Shown here piece after piece: positions 1 through 10,454 of a stretch of 64,000 bases of DNA (its first letter is position 1; each line of letters begins with the position of its first letter). The notes beneath the pieces were generated by a model. The model worked only from the letters and a program-made list of their open reading frames with translations, ran no database searches and was not told the DNA's origin. Origin of the DNA: Buchnera aphidicola (Shivaphis celti) (GTDB lineage: Bacteria; Pseudomonadota; Gammaproteobacteria; Enterobacterales; Enterobacteriaceae); NCBI RefSeq assembly GCF_039349365.1, contig NZ_CP134977.1, positions 193,202-257,201 on the forward strand, in the 5' to 3' direction. Both the position numbers and the translations under genes were made by a program.

Positions 1-59
1 AAAATATTTTATTTATAATATGTAAATATAAATTTAGAATATATTTAGGAGGAAAGAAG

Positions 60-1433
60 ATGCATGATTTTCATTTATTAGCAATTTCACCAATTGATGG
101 TCGATATTATCAGAATACTACAATATTACAAGATATATTTAGTGAATATGGTTTTTTAAAATACAGGATAAAAATTGAAATACATTGGTTACAACAATTG
201 TCATTGATTCCAGAAATTACACAATTATCTAAATTCGATGCTATTACAATTAATTCGTTAAATGATATATGGAAAAATTTTAGTTTGTGTGATGCGAAAT
301 TTATTAAAGAAATTGAAAAATCAACTAATCATGATATTAAATCAATTGAATACTTTTTAAAAAAAAAAATTTCAGAAAATCTTTCAAATCATTCTTCAAT
401 TATTAGTTTTATTCATTTTTCTTGTACATCAGATGATATTAATAATTTAGCATATGCAACAATGATTAAAAAAACTCTACATAAAGTTATTATTCCTTTA
501 TGGGAAGAAATTATATTAGTCATAAAAAATTTTTCATATAAATTTCGTAAATTAAGTATTTTATCTAGAACACATGGTCAGCCAGCAACACCATCCACAT
601 TAGGAAAAGAAATGATCAATTTTTTTTACAGATTAAAAAGACAATTAAAACAATTAAAAAACATGGAGATATTAGGTAAAATCAATGGCACTACTGGAAA
701 TTATAATGCTCATATGATTGCTTATCCAAATGTACAATGGGATGTTATTAGCAAGAATTTTGTAAATAGTTTAGGTTTAACGTGGAATCCTTGTACTACG
801 CAAATTGAACCTCATGATTATATATCAGAATTGTTTAGTTGTATAATACGATTTAATACTATTTTAGTTGATTTAAATCGAGATATATGGGGATACATTT
901 CATTAAATTATTTTATTCAAAAAACTACTTATGATGAGGTAGGATCATCAATTATGCCTCATAAAATTAATCCTATTGATTTTGAGAATTCAGAAGGAAA
1001 TCTTGGTTTGTCGAATGCAATTATGAATCATATGATTCATAAATTACCAATTTCAAGATGGCAAAGAGATTTAAGTGATTCCACAGTGTTAAGAAATATA
1101 GGTACTGCTATAGGATATTCAATTATATCTTATAATTCTCTTTTAAAAGGATTAAAAAAAATTACAGTTCATTCTGATAACTTACAGAAAGATTTACAAA
1201 ATAAATGGCAACTATTAGCTGAACCAATTCAAACTGTTATGAGAAAATTTGGTATTGTTGATTCATATGAAGAATTAAAACAATTAACAAGAAACAAAAA
1301 GGTTACTATGCATCATATACATCATTATATTGAAAAATTAAACATTCCAACATTAGAAAAGGAAAAACTAAAAAAAATTACTCCGAGTAATTATATTGGT
1401 GATGCAATGAATATTGTAAAAAAGTTTTTTTAA
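60..1433 (+). CDS. purB: Adenylosuccinate lyase
   Basis: PurB cleaves SAICAR to AICAR in purine synthesis and adenylosuccinate to AMP, releasing fumarate each time. The 457 residues match the E. coli length (456) and align from the first residues (LLAISPIDGRY). The fumarase/aspartase superfamily signature GSSIMPHKINP lies near residue 295, a TSDDINN segment near 122 and SRTHGQPATP near 169. A strong AGGAGG ribosome site at 47-52, seven bases before the ATG, fixes the start. A short A/T hairpin follows the stop. The gene looks intact, and the call is secure. Confidence 0.97.
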   Translation: MHDFHLLAISPIDGRYYQNTTILQDIFSEYGFLKYRIKIEIHWLQQLSLIPEITQLSKFDAITINSLNDIWKNFSLCDAKFIKEIEKSTNHDIKSIEYFLKKKISENLSNHSSIISFIHFSCTSDDINNLAYATMIKKTLHKVIIPLWEEIILVIKNFSYKFRKLSILSRTHGQPATPSTLGKEMINFFYRLKRQLKQLKNMEILGKINGTTGNYNAHMIAYPNVQWDVISKNFVNSLGLTWNPCTTQIEPHDYISELFSCIIRFNTILVDLNRDIWGYISLNYFIQKTTYDEVGSSIMPHKINPIDFENSEGNLGLSNAIMNHMIHKLPISRWQRDLSDSTVLRNIGTAIGYSIISYNSLLKGLKKITVHSDNLQKDLQNKWQLLAEPIQTVMRKFGIVDSYEELKQLTRNKKVTMHHIHHYIEKLNIPTLEKEKLKKITPSNYIGDAMNIVKKFF

Positions 1434-1442
1434 TTTTCTTTT

Positions 1443-1465
1443 TAAATATATATAGTATATATTTA
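1443..1465 (+). terminator. A/T-only hairpin after purB
   Basis: A perfect 10-bp inverted repeat (taaatatata / tatatattta) with a 3-base loop lies 10 bases after the purB stop. There is no G/C clamp and no clean T run after it, so it may be a weak terminator or chance symmetry in A/T-rich DNA. Confidence 0.3.
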
Positions 1466-1508
1466 TAATAAATTAAATTATTTAAATATATTAATTATTT
1501 TATAAAAT

Positions 1509-2291
1509 ATGAGTTTTTTAAAAAATAAAAAATTTTTAATTACTGGTTTGTTAAATAAAAAATCTATTGCATATGGAATAGCGAAATCTATGTATATGCA
1601 AAAAGCTTCTTTAGCATTTACCTATATGAATTATAAACACAAAAATAGAATTGAAAATCTTGCTCATCATTTTAATTCTGATATTGTTATTAAATGTAAT
1701 TTTATGTATGAAAAGGAAATTAAATACTTATTTTCTCATTTATATAAATATTGGAACAATTTTGATGGTTTTATACATTCTGTTGCTTATGCTGATAAAA
1801 ATCAATTTTCTTTAAATTATACTCAAACTGTTAATAAAAAAAAATTTATTGAAGCAAATAATATTACTACATATAGCTTCATATCGATGTTAAAAAAATG
1901 TTATAAAAAATTAAACCCAGGATCTTCCATTGTAACATTAACATATTTAGGTTCAAACATTGCTATACCATATTATAATATTATGGGCATTGCTAAATCT
2001 TCTTTAGAATCTACTGTCAGATATGTGGCTAATGAATTTGGAAGAAAAAATATTCGAATTAATTTAATTTCTGCTGGTCCAATAAAAACAGTTTCTGCTT
2101 ATAAAATTCCAAATTTTAAAAAAATATTATCATATTATAAAAAGTTTTCTCCAATAAAAAGATTAGTAACAATTAGTGAAATTGGTAACACGGCAGCGTT
2201 TTTATGTTCAAATTTATCTAGTGGAATAACAGGACAAACAATTTATGTTGATGGTGGTTTAAATATTGCAACCATGAATCATTTATATTAA
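1509..2291 (+). CDS. fabI: Enoyl-[acyl-carrier-protein] reductase (NADH)
   Basis: FabI performs the last reduction of each fatty-acid elongation cycle, using NADH. At 260 residues it is close to the E. coli length (262). It is a short-chain dehydrogenase fold with the FabI pattern: an N-terminal nucleotide loop (ITGLLNKKSIAYGIA), then the catalytic Tyr and Lys in YYNIMGIAKSS at about residues 156 and 163, followed by ISAGPIKT. No Shine-Dalgarno motif precedes the ATG. It works with fabD, fabG and acpP, which are at the other end of the window. The first-strand motif separates it from FabG-type reductases. Confidence 0.95.
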   Translation: MSFLKNKKFLITGLLNKKSIAYGIAKSMYMQKASLAFTYMNYKHKNRIENLAHHFNSDIVIKCNFMYEKEIKYLFSHLYKYWNNFDGFIHSVAYADKNQFSLNYTQTVNKKKFIEANNITTYSFISMLKKCYKKLNPGSSIVTLTYLGSNIAIPYYNIMGIAKSSLESTVRYVANEFGRKNIRINLISAGPIKTVSAYKIPNFKKILSYYKKFSPIKRLVTISEIGNTAAFLCSNLSSGITGQTIYVDGGLNIATMNHLY

Positions 2292-2325
2292 TTAAATGAA
2301 TACATAACTTTTATTGGATAAATTT

Positions 2326-4260
2326 ATGTTAAATGAAAGTATAATATTAGAAAAAAAAAAAAGAACAGAACATTTGTTAAATGATCAAATTATTGGTGTT
2401 GTGAAAAAATATAATGAAAATTTTGGATTATTTAAAATAAAAAATAAATATCATTATTTTATTCCAAATCAATATATTAAAAATGTTATGCATGGCGACC
2501 GAGTTGTTTCTATTATAATAAATATTCAAAATAAAATACTTGTTAAACCTGTATTTTTAATTAAACCATTTTTAAATATTTTTATAGGTATTATAAAATG
2601 TGTTAAAAAAAAAATTTTTATTAAACCTGAATATCCATTATTAAATGAATACATTATATGTGAAGTAAATAAAAATATATGTAATATAAAGGATGGGAAT
2701 TTATTTTTTGCGCAATTAGTACAACATAAATTAATTAATAAAAAAAATTTTCTTGCAAAATTAATTAAATTTGTTGTTTCTAAAAATGATAAATTTTTGT
2801 CATGGAAAATAATATTATCATATTATAATTTTGAGTACCAATTTCCTAAGAATAATAATTTTAAATTAATTATTCAAAATGAAATATATAGAACAAATTT
2901 AACTCATTTAGAATTTATTACTATTGATCATGATTATACAAATGATATAGACGATGCTATTTTTATTAAAAAAAAAAATGATTTTATAAAAATAATTATA
3001 GCTATTTCAGATCCTACTGCTTATATCCGAGAAGGAAGTGAATTAGATATTATTGCTTCAAAAAGATTATTTACAAATTATCTTCCAGGTTTTAGTATTC
3101 CGATGTTACCAAAAAAATTTTCTGAAAATTTATTTTCATTATTCCCTGGAATTAAAAAACCAGTTTTAGCATGTAAAATAAAAATTGATAATTGTGGAAA
3201 TGTTTTAGATAATGTTCATTTTTTTTTAGCATGGATTAAATCTCACCATAAATTAACATACAATAATATTACAAATTGGATTGATAAAAAAACAAATTGG
3301 AAACCAAAAAAAACAGTTAGACATCAAATTTCTTTATTGCATGTATTATGTAAAAAAAGAATTTTATGGAGAAAAAAAAATGCACTAATTTTCAAAGATC
3401 ATCCGGAATATAAGTTTCATTTTTCTGACACACAAGATGTAATAAATATTTCTATGGAATATAGAAATATTGCACAAAAAATGGTTGAAGAAGTGATGAT
3501 CCTTGCAAATGTTAGCGCTGCAAAATTTTTATCAAAAAATTTAGGATGGGCGATTTATAATATTCATAATGGTTTTACGAATGTAAATGCAAAACATGTA
3601 TCTTCAATATTAAAAATAAATAATATTAATATAGATTATACACAATTAATTGATTTAGTTGGATTTTGTAAATTTAAACGTTTACTAGAAAAAAAACCGA
3701 ATGATTATATTGAATGTTGTATACGAAAATATCAATCATGTAGTACATTAAGTATTACTCCAAAACCTCATTTTGCACTAGGTTTTCCTGAATATTTAAC
3801 ATGGACATCACCGATACGTAAATATAGCGATATGATTAATCATAGACTATTGAAAAATATTATTTTAGGTTATTCTTCAATAAAATTAAAAAATGATATT
3901 ATTAAAAATATTATTAATTGTAAGCATCGTCATCGTATTGTAAAAAAAAAAATAGAAAATTGTTTATATGCAAATTTTTTTTATAATACTAATAAACTTA
4001 ATCAAGTATTTGAAGTAAAAATTTTTAATATATTACCGTATGGAATTAAAGCACGTGTATTAGTTAATGGCGCTATTGTTTTTATTCCAAATGTTTATAT
4101 ATATTCTATTACAAGTGAATTATTTTGTGATCAAAAAAATGGAATTTTATATTTAAATAATCAGGAATTGTATCGTGTTTCTGATAAATTAAAAGTTATT
4201 ATTTCTAATATTAATCTTAGTACTTATAGTATTTTAGCAAAACCTTATAAAAATGAATAA
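2326..4260 (+). CDS. rnb: Exoribonuclease II
   Basis: RNase II degrades single-stranded RNA from the 3' end. From the ATG at 2326 the protein is 644 residues, the same length as E. coli Rnb. An in-frame TTG at 2314 could add four residues, but neither start has a clear ribosome site. The order is cold-shock-like RNA-binding domains, the RNB catalytic domain and a C-terminal S1 domain. The metal-binding acidic motif TIDHDYTNDIDDAIF is near residues 199-213, and TWTSPIRKY appears later in the RNB domain. The frame stays open through many homopolymers. Confidence 0.96.
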   Translation: MLNESIILEKKKRTEHLLNDQIIGVVKKYNENFGLFKIKNKYHYFIPNQYIKNVMHGDRVVSIIINIQNKILVKPVFLIKPFLNIFIGIIKCVKKKIFIKPEYPLLNEYIICEVNKNICNIKDGNLFFAQLVQHKLINKKNFLAKLIKFVVSKNDKFLSWKIILSYYNFEYQFPKNNNFKLIIQNEIYRTNLTHLEFITIDHDYTNDIDDAIFIKKKNDFIKIIIAISDPTAYIREGSELDIIASKRLFTNYLPGFSIPMLPKKFSENLFSLFPGIKKPVLACKIKIDNCGNVLDNVHFFLAWIKSHHKLTYNNITNWIDKKTNWKPKKTVRHQISLLHVLCKKRILWRKKNALIFKDHPEYKFHFSDTQDVINISMEYRNIAQKMVEEVMILANVSAAKFLSKNLGWAIYNIHNGFTNVNAKHVSSILKINNINIDYTQLIDLVGFCKFKRLLEKKPNDYIECCIRKYQSCSTLSITPKPHFALGFPEYLTWTSPIRKYSDMINHRLLKNIILGYSSIKLKNDIIKNIINCKHRHRIVKKKIENCLYANFFYNTNKLNQVFEVKIFNILPYGIKARVLVNGAIVFIPNVYIYSITSELFCDQKNGILYLNNQELYRVSDKLKVIISNINLSTYSILAKPYKNE

Positions 4261-4369
4261 TTTTAATTTAAATAAAATATTTGAAAATTTTGATATAAAA
4301 TTGATATTTAATTATATATTTTAGGTATGATATAATAAATATTTGAAATAATAATATTTAGGAGAGCAC

Positions 4370-5017
4370 GTGTTGTATTCAGAATGTTGGTTTAAAAATT
4401 ATTTTAATTTTTTTTTGACATTATTTGCACTGGTTAATCCTATTGGAATGATTCCAATTTTTATTGGAATGACTGGTTTACATTCTGTGAAAGAAAGAAA
4501 TAAAATTAATACTATATCTAATTTTTCTGCAGCAATTATTTTAATTATTTCTTTACTGGTTGGTAAAATTGTTTTAATTTTTTTTGGGATTTCTATTGAA
4601 TCATTTCGAATTGCTGGTGGATTATTAATTATTACTGTTGCAGTATCTATGATTAATGGTTCATTAATGGATGGTTTACTAAAAAAAAAAAACAAACATA
4701 CGGCATTTTATAAAAAAGAAAACATTAGCATTGTTCCATTATCTATGCCATTAATTGCTGGTCCTGGAGCAATTAGTTCAACAATTATATGGAGTGCTCA
4801 TCATAATGACTGGATGAATACCATTGGATGTAGTATAGTTATATTAATTTTTTCTTTAGTATGCTGGATACTATTTCAATTAGCTCCGTATTTTATTAGA
4901 TTATTAGGATCTACTGGTATTAATATTTTAACTCGTATTATGGGTTTATTACTAATGTCTTTAGGTATTGAATTTATTATTACAAGTTGTACAGCTATTT
5001 TTTATAAAATATTATAA
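4370..5017 (+). CDS. ychE: MarC-family inner membrane protein (YchE-like)
   Basis: This is a 215-residue multi-pass membrane protein of the MarC family, whose molecular function is unknown. Length and sequence fit E. coli YchE. Features include [12 protein letters not shown] near the N terminus and [13 protein letters not shown] near mid-protein, both typical of the family, with about six hydrophobic segments. The start is GTG, placed by GGAGAG seven bases upstream. It lies after rnb on the same strand with a 109-bp gap, so it may have its own promoter. An antisense frame over its first half is only a shadow. Confidence 0.85.
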   Translation: MLYSECWFKNYFNFFLTLFALVNPIGMIPIFIGMTGLHSVKERNKINTISNFSAAIILIISLLVGKIVLIFFGISIESFRIAGGLLIITVAVSMINGSLMDGLLKKKNKHTAFYKKENISIVPLSMPLIAGPGAISSTIIWSAHHNDWMNTIGCSIVILIFSLVCWILFQLAPYFIRLLGSTGINILTRIMGLLLMSLGIEFIITSCTAIFYKIL

Positions 5018-5074
5018 ATTAATTAATTTTTTATAGTATTATATTAAATTTCAGTTGAATTTATTGGAAATTTT

Positions 5075-5701
5075 GTGAAAAATAAAGTTATTGTTCGTAA
5101 TTTAGGTGTGAAAAATTGGTATAATGTTTTTTTTAATATGAATATTTTTACTAGCTTTCGCGATCAACATACATTAGATGAAATTTGGTTAGTTGAACAT
5201 GAACCAGTATATACAATTGGGCAAATTGAAAAAAATAGTTTTTTTTCTCATATTTATAATATTCCAGTTATATCTTCTAATCGAGGAGGAAAAATTACAT
5301 ATCATGCACCTGGTCAACAAGTTGTATATTTGTTATTAAATTTAAAAAGGTTAAAAATTAATATTAGGAAATTACTGTTTTTAATTGATACAATTGTATT
5401 AAATACATTATATTATTTTTCTATTATAGGAAAGAATAATATTTACCGTCCTGGAATATATTTAGGAAAAAAAAAAATTTGTTCTATTGGTTTACGTATC
5501 CAAAAAGATTGTTGTTTACATGGTTTTGCATTAAATGTTAAAATGGATTTAAAGCCATTTACATATATACATCCATGTGGAGATAGTACAATACAAATGA
5601 CACAGATGTATAATGTAAATAAATTTATTTCATTACATCAAGTATGTGAAGTTTTATTAAAAAAAATTTTATTTTTTTTTAATATGCAATGTGTATCGTA
5701 A
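5075..5701 (+). CDS. lipB: Octanoyl-[acyl-carrier-protein]:protein octanoyltransferase
   Basis: LipB moves octanoate from acyl carrier protein to the lipoyl domains of target enzymes, the first step of endogenous lipoate synthesis. The 208-residue protein carries RGGKITYHAPGQQV, the active-site lysine segment KKICSIGLR and the acyl-accepting cysteine in HPCG. The start is GTG. lipA follows 82 bp downstream on the same strand. A client in this window is SucB, whose lipoyl lysine is conserved. Confidence 0.96.
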   Translation: MKNKVIVRNLGVKNWYNVFFNMNIFTSFRDQHTLDEIWLVEHEPVYTIGQIEKNSFFSHIYNIPVISSNRGGKITYHAPGQQVVYLLLNLKRLKINIRKLLFLIDTIVLNTLYYFSIIGKNNIYRPGIYLGKKKICSIGLRIQKDCCLHGFALNVKMDLKPFTYIHPCGDSTIQMTQMYNVNKFISLHQVCEVLLKKILFFFNMQCVS

Positions 5702-5783
5702 ATATTCATATAAATTAAAAATTTTATTAAATAAATAAAAAATAAAAATAAATACTAATAATAAAAAAAAATTTAAGTTATAT

Positions 5784-6671
5784 ATGAAAAAAGACAATAA
5801 AGGTAATTTATTAAAAAAACCATATTGGATAAAAGTAAAATTGCCGGATACATTCAATCAAATTAATCAATTAAAAAATATACTTAGAAAAAATAATTTA
5901 CATACTGTTTGCGAAGAAGCACTATGTCCTAATTTAACAGAATGTTTTTCTAAAAAAACCGCAACATTTATGATTTTAGGAAATATTTGTACTAGAAAAT
6001 GTCCGTTTTGTGCAGTAAAAAAAGGTAGACCGGGTTTTGTTGATAAAAATGAACCAAAAAAATTATCAGAAACTGTTTTTCAAATGGATATTCGATATAT
6101 AGTTATTACTTCAGTAAATCGAGACGATTTAAAAGATGGAGGAGCGAAACAATTTTCTAAATGTATTCAGTATTTGCGTCATAATAAAAAAATTAAGATA
6201 GAAATTTTAGTTCCAGATTTTCGTTCTTCTATAAAATATTCGATTGATATTTTATCTCAATATCCGCCAGATGTTATGAATCATAATTTGGAAAATGTAC
6301 CACGATTATATAAAAAAATTCGACCGGGAGCAAATTACAAAAAATCGTTATACTTATTGGAATATTTTAAAAAAAATAATCCAAATATTCTAACAAAATC
6401 TGGATTAATGTTAGGATTAGGAGAAACAGACAAAGAAATAATTAGTGTTTTAAAAGATTTGCGTGAAAATGGTGTAAATATGCTAACATTAGGACAATAC
6501 TTACAACCAAGTAATAAACATCTTCCAGTTGAAAGATATGTTACTCCTATTGAATTTAAAAATATTCACGATGAAGCATTATCTATGGGATTTTCGAGTG
6601 TTTTTTGTGGACCTCTTGTTCGTTCTTCATATCATGCGGATTTACAAAAAAATAAAGTAGATTTTATATAG
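5784..6671 (+). CDS. lipA: Lipoyl synthase (radical SAM)
   Basis: LipA inserts two sulfur atoms into protein-bound octanoate to form lipoate. Both iron-sulfur sites are visible: the auxiliary cluster motif [12 protein letters not shown] near residues 44-55 and the radical-SAM motif CTRKCPFC near 71-78. The 295-residue length is a little under E. coli (321), with the difference mainly at the N terminus. It lies directly after lipB, which makes its substrate, so the two form a functional pair. Confidence 0.97.
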   Translation: MKKDNKGNLLKKPYWIKVKLPDTFNQINQLKNILRKNNLHTVCEEALCPNLTECFSKKTATFMILGNICTRKCPFCAVKKGRPGFVDKNEPKKLSETVFQMDIRYIVITSVNRDDLKDGGAKQFSKCIQYLRHNKKIKIEILVPDFRSSIKYSIDILSQYPPDVMNHNLENVPRLYKKIRPGANYKKSLYLLEYFKKNNPNILTKSGLMLGLGETDKEIISVLKDLRENGVNMLTLGQYLQPSNKHLPVERYVTPIEFKNIHDEALSMGFSSVFCGPLVRSSYHADLQKNKVDFI

Positions 6672-6937
6672 ATATGGTATAATAATTTTATCAAATTTAT
6701 TTTTTTTAAATAATGATATTTTATAATCATCTCATCTATTGTTAAAATAAAATTTTTTTATATCTGATGATAATTATGTGCAAATAATTTATATAATATT
6801 TTTTATTTAAAATCTATAAATTTATAATTTATTATAATATTAATTTAATATATATATAAATTTTATATTATCAATATACAACAGTTATAATTTTACTAAT
6901 TGTTATAATAAAGTGATTCAAAAAAAAAAGAGTACAT

Positions 6938-7525
6938 ATGAAAGTTAAACGTATACAAGATGCTATATTGCCCACTAAATGGGGAGATTTTATTATTATT
7001 GGTTTTGAGGAAAATGTAAATCGTAATAATCATGTTGTTTTAACATATGGAGAAATTTCTGGAAATAGTCCAATATTAGTAAGGATTCATTCTGAATGTT
7101 TAACAGGAGATGCATTATTTAGTTTGCGTTGTGATTGCGGAGAACAGTTGAAATCTGCATTAAAAATAATTTCGAATGAAGGAAAAGGTATTTTAATTTA
7201 TCACAGACAAGAAGGTAGGAATATTGGATTATTAAACAAAATCAGAGCATATCATTTACAGGATATGGGATTGGACACAGTAGAAGCAAATCATAAATTG
7301 GGATTTTCTGCTGATGAAAGGGATTTTACTGTTTGTTCAGATATATTAAAATTAATGAAAATAAAAAAAATCAAATTATTAACTAATAATCCATTAAAAG
7401 TAAAAATTTTAGAAAAATGTGGAATTCAAATTGTTGAAAGAATTAATTTATCTATTCAGCATAATCCTAAAAATGAACGATATATAAATACTAAAATTAG
7501 TAAAATGGGACATTTTATTTCTTAA
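6938..7525 (+). CDS. ribA: GTP cyclohydrolase II
   Basis: RibA opens GTP to start riboflavin synthesis. At 195 residues it is essentially the E. coli length (196). The zinc-binding cysteines are in [16 protein letters not shown], and [18 protein letters not shown] forms the GTP-binding and catalytic segment. It stands alone after a 266-bp gap behind lipA. That gap is almost pure A/T, has no gene I can support, and shows no FMN riboswitch-like sequence. Confidence 0.96.
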   Translation: MKVKRIQDAILPTKWGDFIIIGFEENVNRNNHVVLTYGEISGNSPILVRIHSECLTGDALFSLRCDCGEQLKSALKIISNEGKGILIYHRQEGRNIGLLNKIRAYHLQDMGLDTVEANHKLGFSADERDFTVCSDILKLMKIKKIKLLTNNPLKVKILEKCGIQIVERINLSIQHNPKNERYINTKISKMGHFIS

Positions 7526-7546
7526 TTAATTTATACGTTAATATAA

Positions 7547-7938
7547 TTACTTTTTTAAAACAGATCGAGGATTTCCTAAGTCATCAATTGCAACATAAAG
7601 AAATATAGCTTGAGCACTTTTGAAATATAATCCAAATGGCTTTGATGAAATTTTTTTAATCCATATTTCAACATTAATTTTTATTGATGTATTTCCAATA
7701 TATATACAATTAGCATAACAACTAACAAGATCTCCTACAGATATTTTTTTTAAAAAAATCATATTGTTTACTCTTAAAGTCACAACTTTTCCTTTCGAAA
7801 TTTCTTTTGCTAAAATTGCTCCACCTAAATCCATTTGTGACATAATCCACCCTCCAAAAATATCTCCATTTACATTTGTAAAAGCTGGCATAGCTAATGT
7901 TTGTAAAACTTTTTTTTTTTATTTTTCATTTTTTTCAT
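7547..7938 (-). CDS. yciA: YciA acyl-CoA thioesterase, frame broken by one base in an A11 tract
   Basis: YciA is a hotdog-fold acyl-CoA thioesterase. The open frame begins only at the ATG at 7891 (114 residues, MPAFTNVNGDIFGGW), which has no ribosome site. Upstream of it the same frame reads VLQTLA, matching LVLRTLA of E. coli YciA, and is then cut by TAA inside an 11-base A run (7910-7920). An ATG at 7938 reads MKKMKN into that run one base out of phase. With one added A the gene gives 130 residues, against 132 in E. coli. It is either a fresh pseudogene or a gene rescued by slippage. Confidence 0.8.
7910..7920 (-). other. A11 slippage or frameshift site in yciA
   Basis: There are eleven A residues on the coding strand (eleven T on +). 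Read from the ATG at 7938, translation runs through the tract to a TAG about five codons later. Adding one A joins the N-terminal codons to the conserved body. Removing two would also do so. Confidence 0.7.
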
Positions 7939-8008
7939 ATATTTTACTTAATATTATATAATTGAAATACGTAATTTTATATTAGTTATTTTTATTGATA
8001 TATAGTTT

Positions 8009-8323
8009 TTATCTTAAAAAATATCTATTATATAAGAAAAATAATATAATAGATAACGAAATAATTGTTAAATGAAAAATATTTTTTATAATAAAAAATA
8101 TAAACCATAATGTAAAAAACAAAAAAATTATTTTGTTTTTATAAAACAAATTTATTACAATTAATTTCATTATTTTTTTTTTTTTAATTTTTTTGAAAAA
8201 AAAAAATACTATTATTGATAATAACGGGAAAAAAAATATATATATTATATATTTTATTATACTTGATATCAATATGAATATGAATAATATTTGCAATACT
8301 TGTAAAGTAAATTTATAATTCAT
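8009..8323 (-). CDS. Small hydrophobic protein, possible shrunken YciC (UPF0259)
   Basis: This 104-residue, very hydrophobic frame has three or four likely membrane segments and no motif I can name. In E. coli the genes beside yciA are yciB and yciC, on the same strand and facing trpA from the same side as here. The C-terminal pattern, a hydrophobic stretch ending in FFLYNRYFLR, loosely resembles the end of YciC (about 247 residues), so I suggest a shortened YciC rather than YciB. Coding runs of T11, A7 and A13 suggest ongoing erosion. It may not be expressed. Confidence 0.4.
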   Translation of the reverse strand: MNYKFTLQVLQILFIFILISSIIKYIIYIFFFPLLSIIVFFFFKKIKKKKIMKLIVINLFYKNKIIFLFFTLWFIFFIIKNIFHLTIISLSIILFFLYNRYFLR

Positions 8324-8411
8324 AAATTATTTTTTTTTTTATATTACTAATTATTATAGTAGATGATTTTTTTTAAAATAGCAACAATATTATTTTATAA
8401 ATTACATTTTA

Positions 8412-9221
8412 TTAGTTCATCTTTGTAGAATTTTTTAATATTTTTGATAAATCTTGGATTTTCATTAACATAATTTTCTTTTTATAATAAAAACTTGCAA
8501 TTAATTGAATAATAATCGATCCGCAAATTATACCGTCTGTTCCTAATGATAATGATTGTTTAATATGTTGAGTGCTAGAAATACCAAATCCATGTATAAT
8601 TGGTTTTGATGTATATTTTTTAATTGTTTGAATAATTTTTATATTAGGAAGTACTGCAGTTTTATCATATCCGGTTACTCCTGTTCTAGAAATTAAATAA
8701 ATATATTCTGCATTAGTTTTTGATATTTTTTTAATTAATTTTTTCTTTGCATTTGGAGGACAAATGAATATTTCAGATACATTATTTTTTTGTGAAAAAA
8801 AAATAAATTCTTTTGATTCTTCGATAGGAAGGTCAGGTATTAATACTGAATCTATTTCTATTAATTTACAAGTTTTATAAAAATTTTCTATTCCGTAATT
8901 AAAAATTACATTTGCATAAATTAATATCCCAATTGGAATAAAAGAATACTTTGTTCTTATTTTTTCTATTATTTTAAAACAAGTAGATAAATTAATTTTA
9001 TTTTTTAATGCTCTTATATTAGCATTTTGCACAACTACTCCATCCGCCACAGGATCAGAAAATGGAATTCCTAATTCTAATGCATTTGCTCCTGATTCAA
9101 TCAGTATATCAATTATTTCATAAAATACATCAATCGAAGGATCTCCTATTGTTATATATGGTATAAAACAACCCTCTTTTTTCGATTTTAATTTTTGAAA
9201 TGTTTGTTTATATCTAGACAT
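8412..9221 (-). CDS. trpA: Tryptophan synthase alpha chain
   Basis: TrpA cleaves indole-3-glycerol phosphate and channels indole to TrpB. The 269-residue protein keeps the catalytic Glu in LELGIPFSDP (about residue 50) and the Asp in DPVADG (about 61). The phosphate-binding ends of the barrel are also present (SRTGVTG, HGFGISS, GIICGS). It is the last gene of trpDCBA, 18 bp after trpB, and the alpha and beta subunits form one complex. Confidence 0.97.
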   Translation of the reverse strand: MSRYKQTFQKLKSKKEGCFIPYITIGDPSIDVFYEIIDILIESGANALELGIPFSDPVADGVVVQNANIRALKNKINLSTCFKIIEKIRTKYSFIPIGILIYANVIFNYGIENFYKTCKLIEIDSVLIPDLPIEESKEFIFFSQKNNVSEIFICPPNAKKKLIKKISKTNAEYIYLISRTGVTGYDKTAVLPNIKIIQTIKKYTSKPIIHGFGISSTQHIKQSLSLGTDGIICGSIIIQLIASFYYKKKIMLMKIQDLSKILKNSTKMN

Positions 9222-9239
9222 GTTTTTCCTTTTTTTTTA

Positions 9240-10412
9240 TTATAAAATATGTTTATATACCGTTTTCATATCTTTATCTCCTCTTCCTGATAAATTAACA
9301 ACAATAATATTTTTTTTATTAGGGTTATTTCGAATAATTTTTAATGCATAAGCAATTGCATGAGAAGATTCAAGAGCTGGAATTATACCTTCATATTTAC
9401 ATAACATTAAAAATGCATCCAATGCTTCTTTATCAGTAATGGAGTAATATTTTACTCGATTAATTTTTTTTAACCATGCATGTTCTGGTCCAACAGAAGG
9501 GAAATCTAATCCCGCTGAAATTGAGTGTGATTGTTGAATTTGACCATCTGTATTTTGCATAATTGCAGATTTCATACCGAAGTAAATACCAGTTGTTCCA
9601 TATTGTAATGGAGCTCCATGCAAACCAGTTTTTATTCCTCTCCCTCCTGGTTCAATTCCAATTAATTGTACTTTTTCATTAATAAACTCGTGAAATATTC
9701 CAATAGCATTAGATCCTCCACCTACACATGCAATAATTATATCTGGTAGTTTAGATTCATGCATTAAAATCTGTTTTTTTGTTTCTATACCAATAACTTT
9801 TTGAAATTCACGTACTATTGTTGGGTAAGGATGTGGACCAGCTGCTGTTCCTAACATATAATAAGTATTTTGGTAATTTTCTGACCAATCTCTTAATGCT
9901 TCATTGCATGCATCTTTTAATGTTCCAGAGTTGCTGTTTACTGGAATAATTGAAGCTCCCATAAATTTCATTCTTAATACATTCTCTGATTGTCGTTTTA
10001 TATCTTTATAACCCATATAAATTCTACATTTCAATTTTAGTAGTGCGCATGCAAAAGCCGTTGCTACGCCATGTTGACCTGCTCCAGTTTCTGCAACAAC
10101 TTGTTTTTTGTACATCTCTTTTGCTAATAATGCTTGTCCTAGTACTTGATTCGTTTTATGTGCACCTCCATGTAATAAATCTTCTCTTTTTAAGTATAAT
10201 TTAGATTTTGTCCCATATGTAATATTTTTACATAATGTTAAAGGTGTTGGTCTTCCTGCATAATTATTTAATAAATCATGAAGATCATTTTTAAATTTTT
10301 TATTTTTTTGAAACTCTACAAAATTTTCTTCTAATTCTTGTAATGCAGGAATTAAAATTTGTGGAACATATCTTCCTCCGAAATCACCAAAATACGCATT
10401 CAATAAATTCAT
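9240..10412 (-). CDS. trpB: Tryptophan synthase beta chain
   Basis: TrpB condenses indole with serine on pyridoxal phosphate to give tryptophan. The PLP lysine is in [18 protein letters not shown], and the phosphate-cup motif CVGGGSNA follows later. I start it at the second ATG (10412): the first ATG (10430) only encodes the AAAGGA ribosome site, and [13 protein letters not shown] aligns with the E. coli start. That gives 390 residues (E. coli 397). A 19-base T run on + lies in the gap after trpC. Confidence 0.97.
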   Translation of the reverse strand: MNLLNAYFGDFGGRYVPQILIPALQELEENFVEFQKNKKFKNDLHDLLNNYAGRPTPLTLCKNITYGTKSKLYLKREDLLHGGAHKTNQVLGQALLAKEMYKKQVVAETGAGQHGVATAFACALLKLKCRIYMGYKDIKRQSENVLRMKFMGASIIPVNSNSGTLKDACNEALRDWSENYQNTYYMLGTAAGPHPYPTIVREFQKVIGIETKKQILMHESKLPDIIIACVGGGSNAIGIFHEFINEKVQLIGIEPGGRGIKTGLHGAPLQYGTTGIYFGMKSAIMQNTDGQIQQSHSISAGLDFPSVGPEHAWLKKINRVKYYSITDKEALDAFLMLCKYEGIIPALESSHAIAYALKIIRNNPNKKNIIVVNLSGRGDKDMKTVYKHIL

Positions 10413-10454
10413 ATTATTAATTCCTTTCATATAATAAATTTTATTTGTATATTA

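Noticed and set aside
5669-5857. 62-codon hydrophobic frame on - between lipB and lipA
   Set aside because: It overlaps both genes and the hydrophobicity comes from Phe/Leu codons made by A/T richness.
6672-6937. FMN riboswitch or small gene before ribA
   Set aside because: The gap is nearly all A/T with no conserved riboswitch core and no supported frame.
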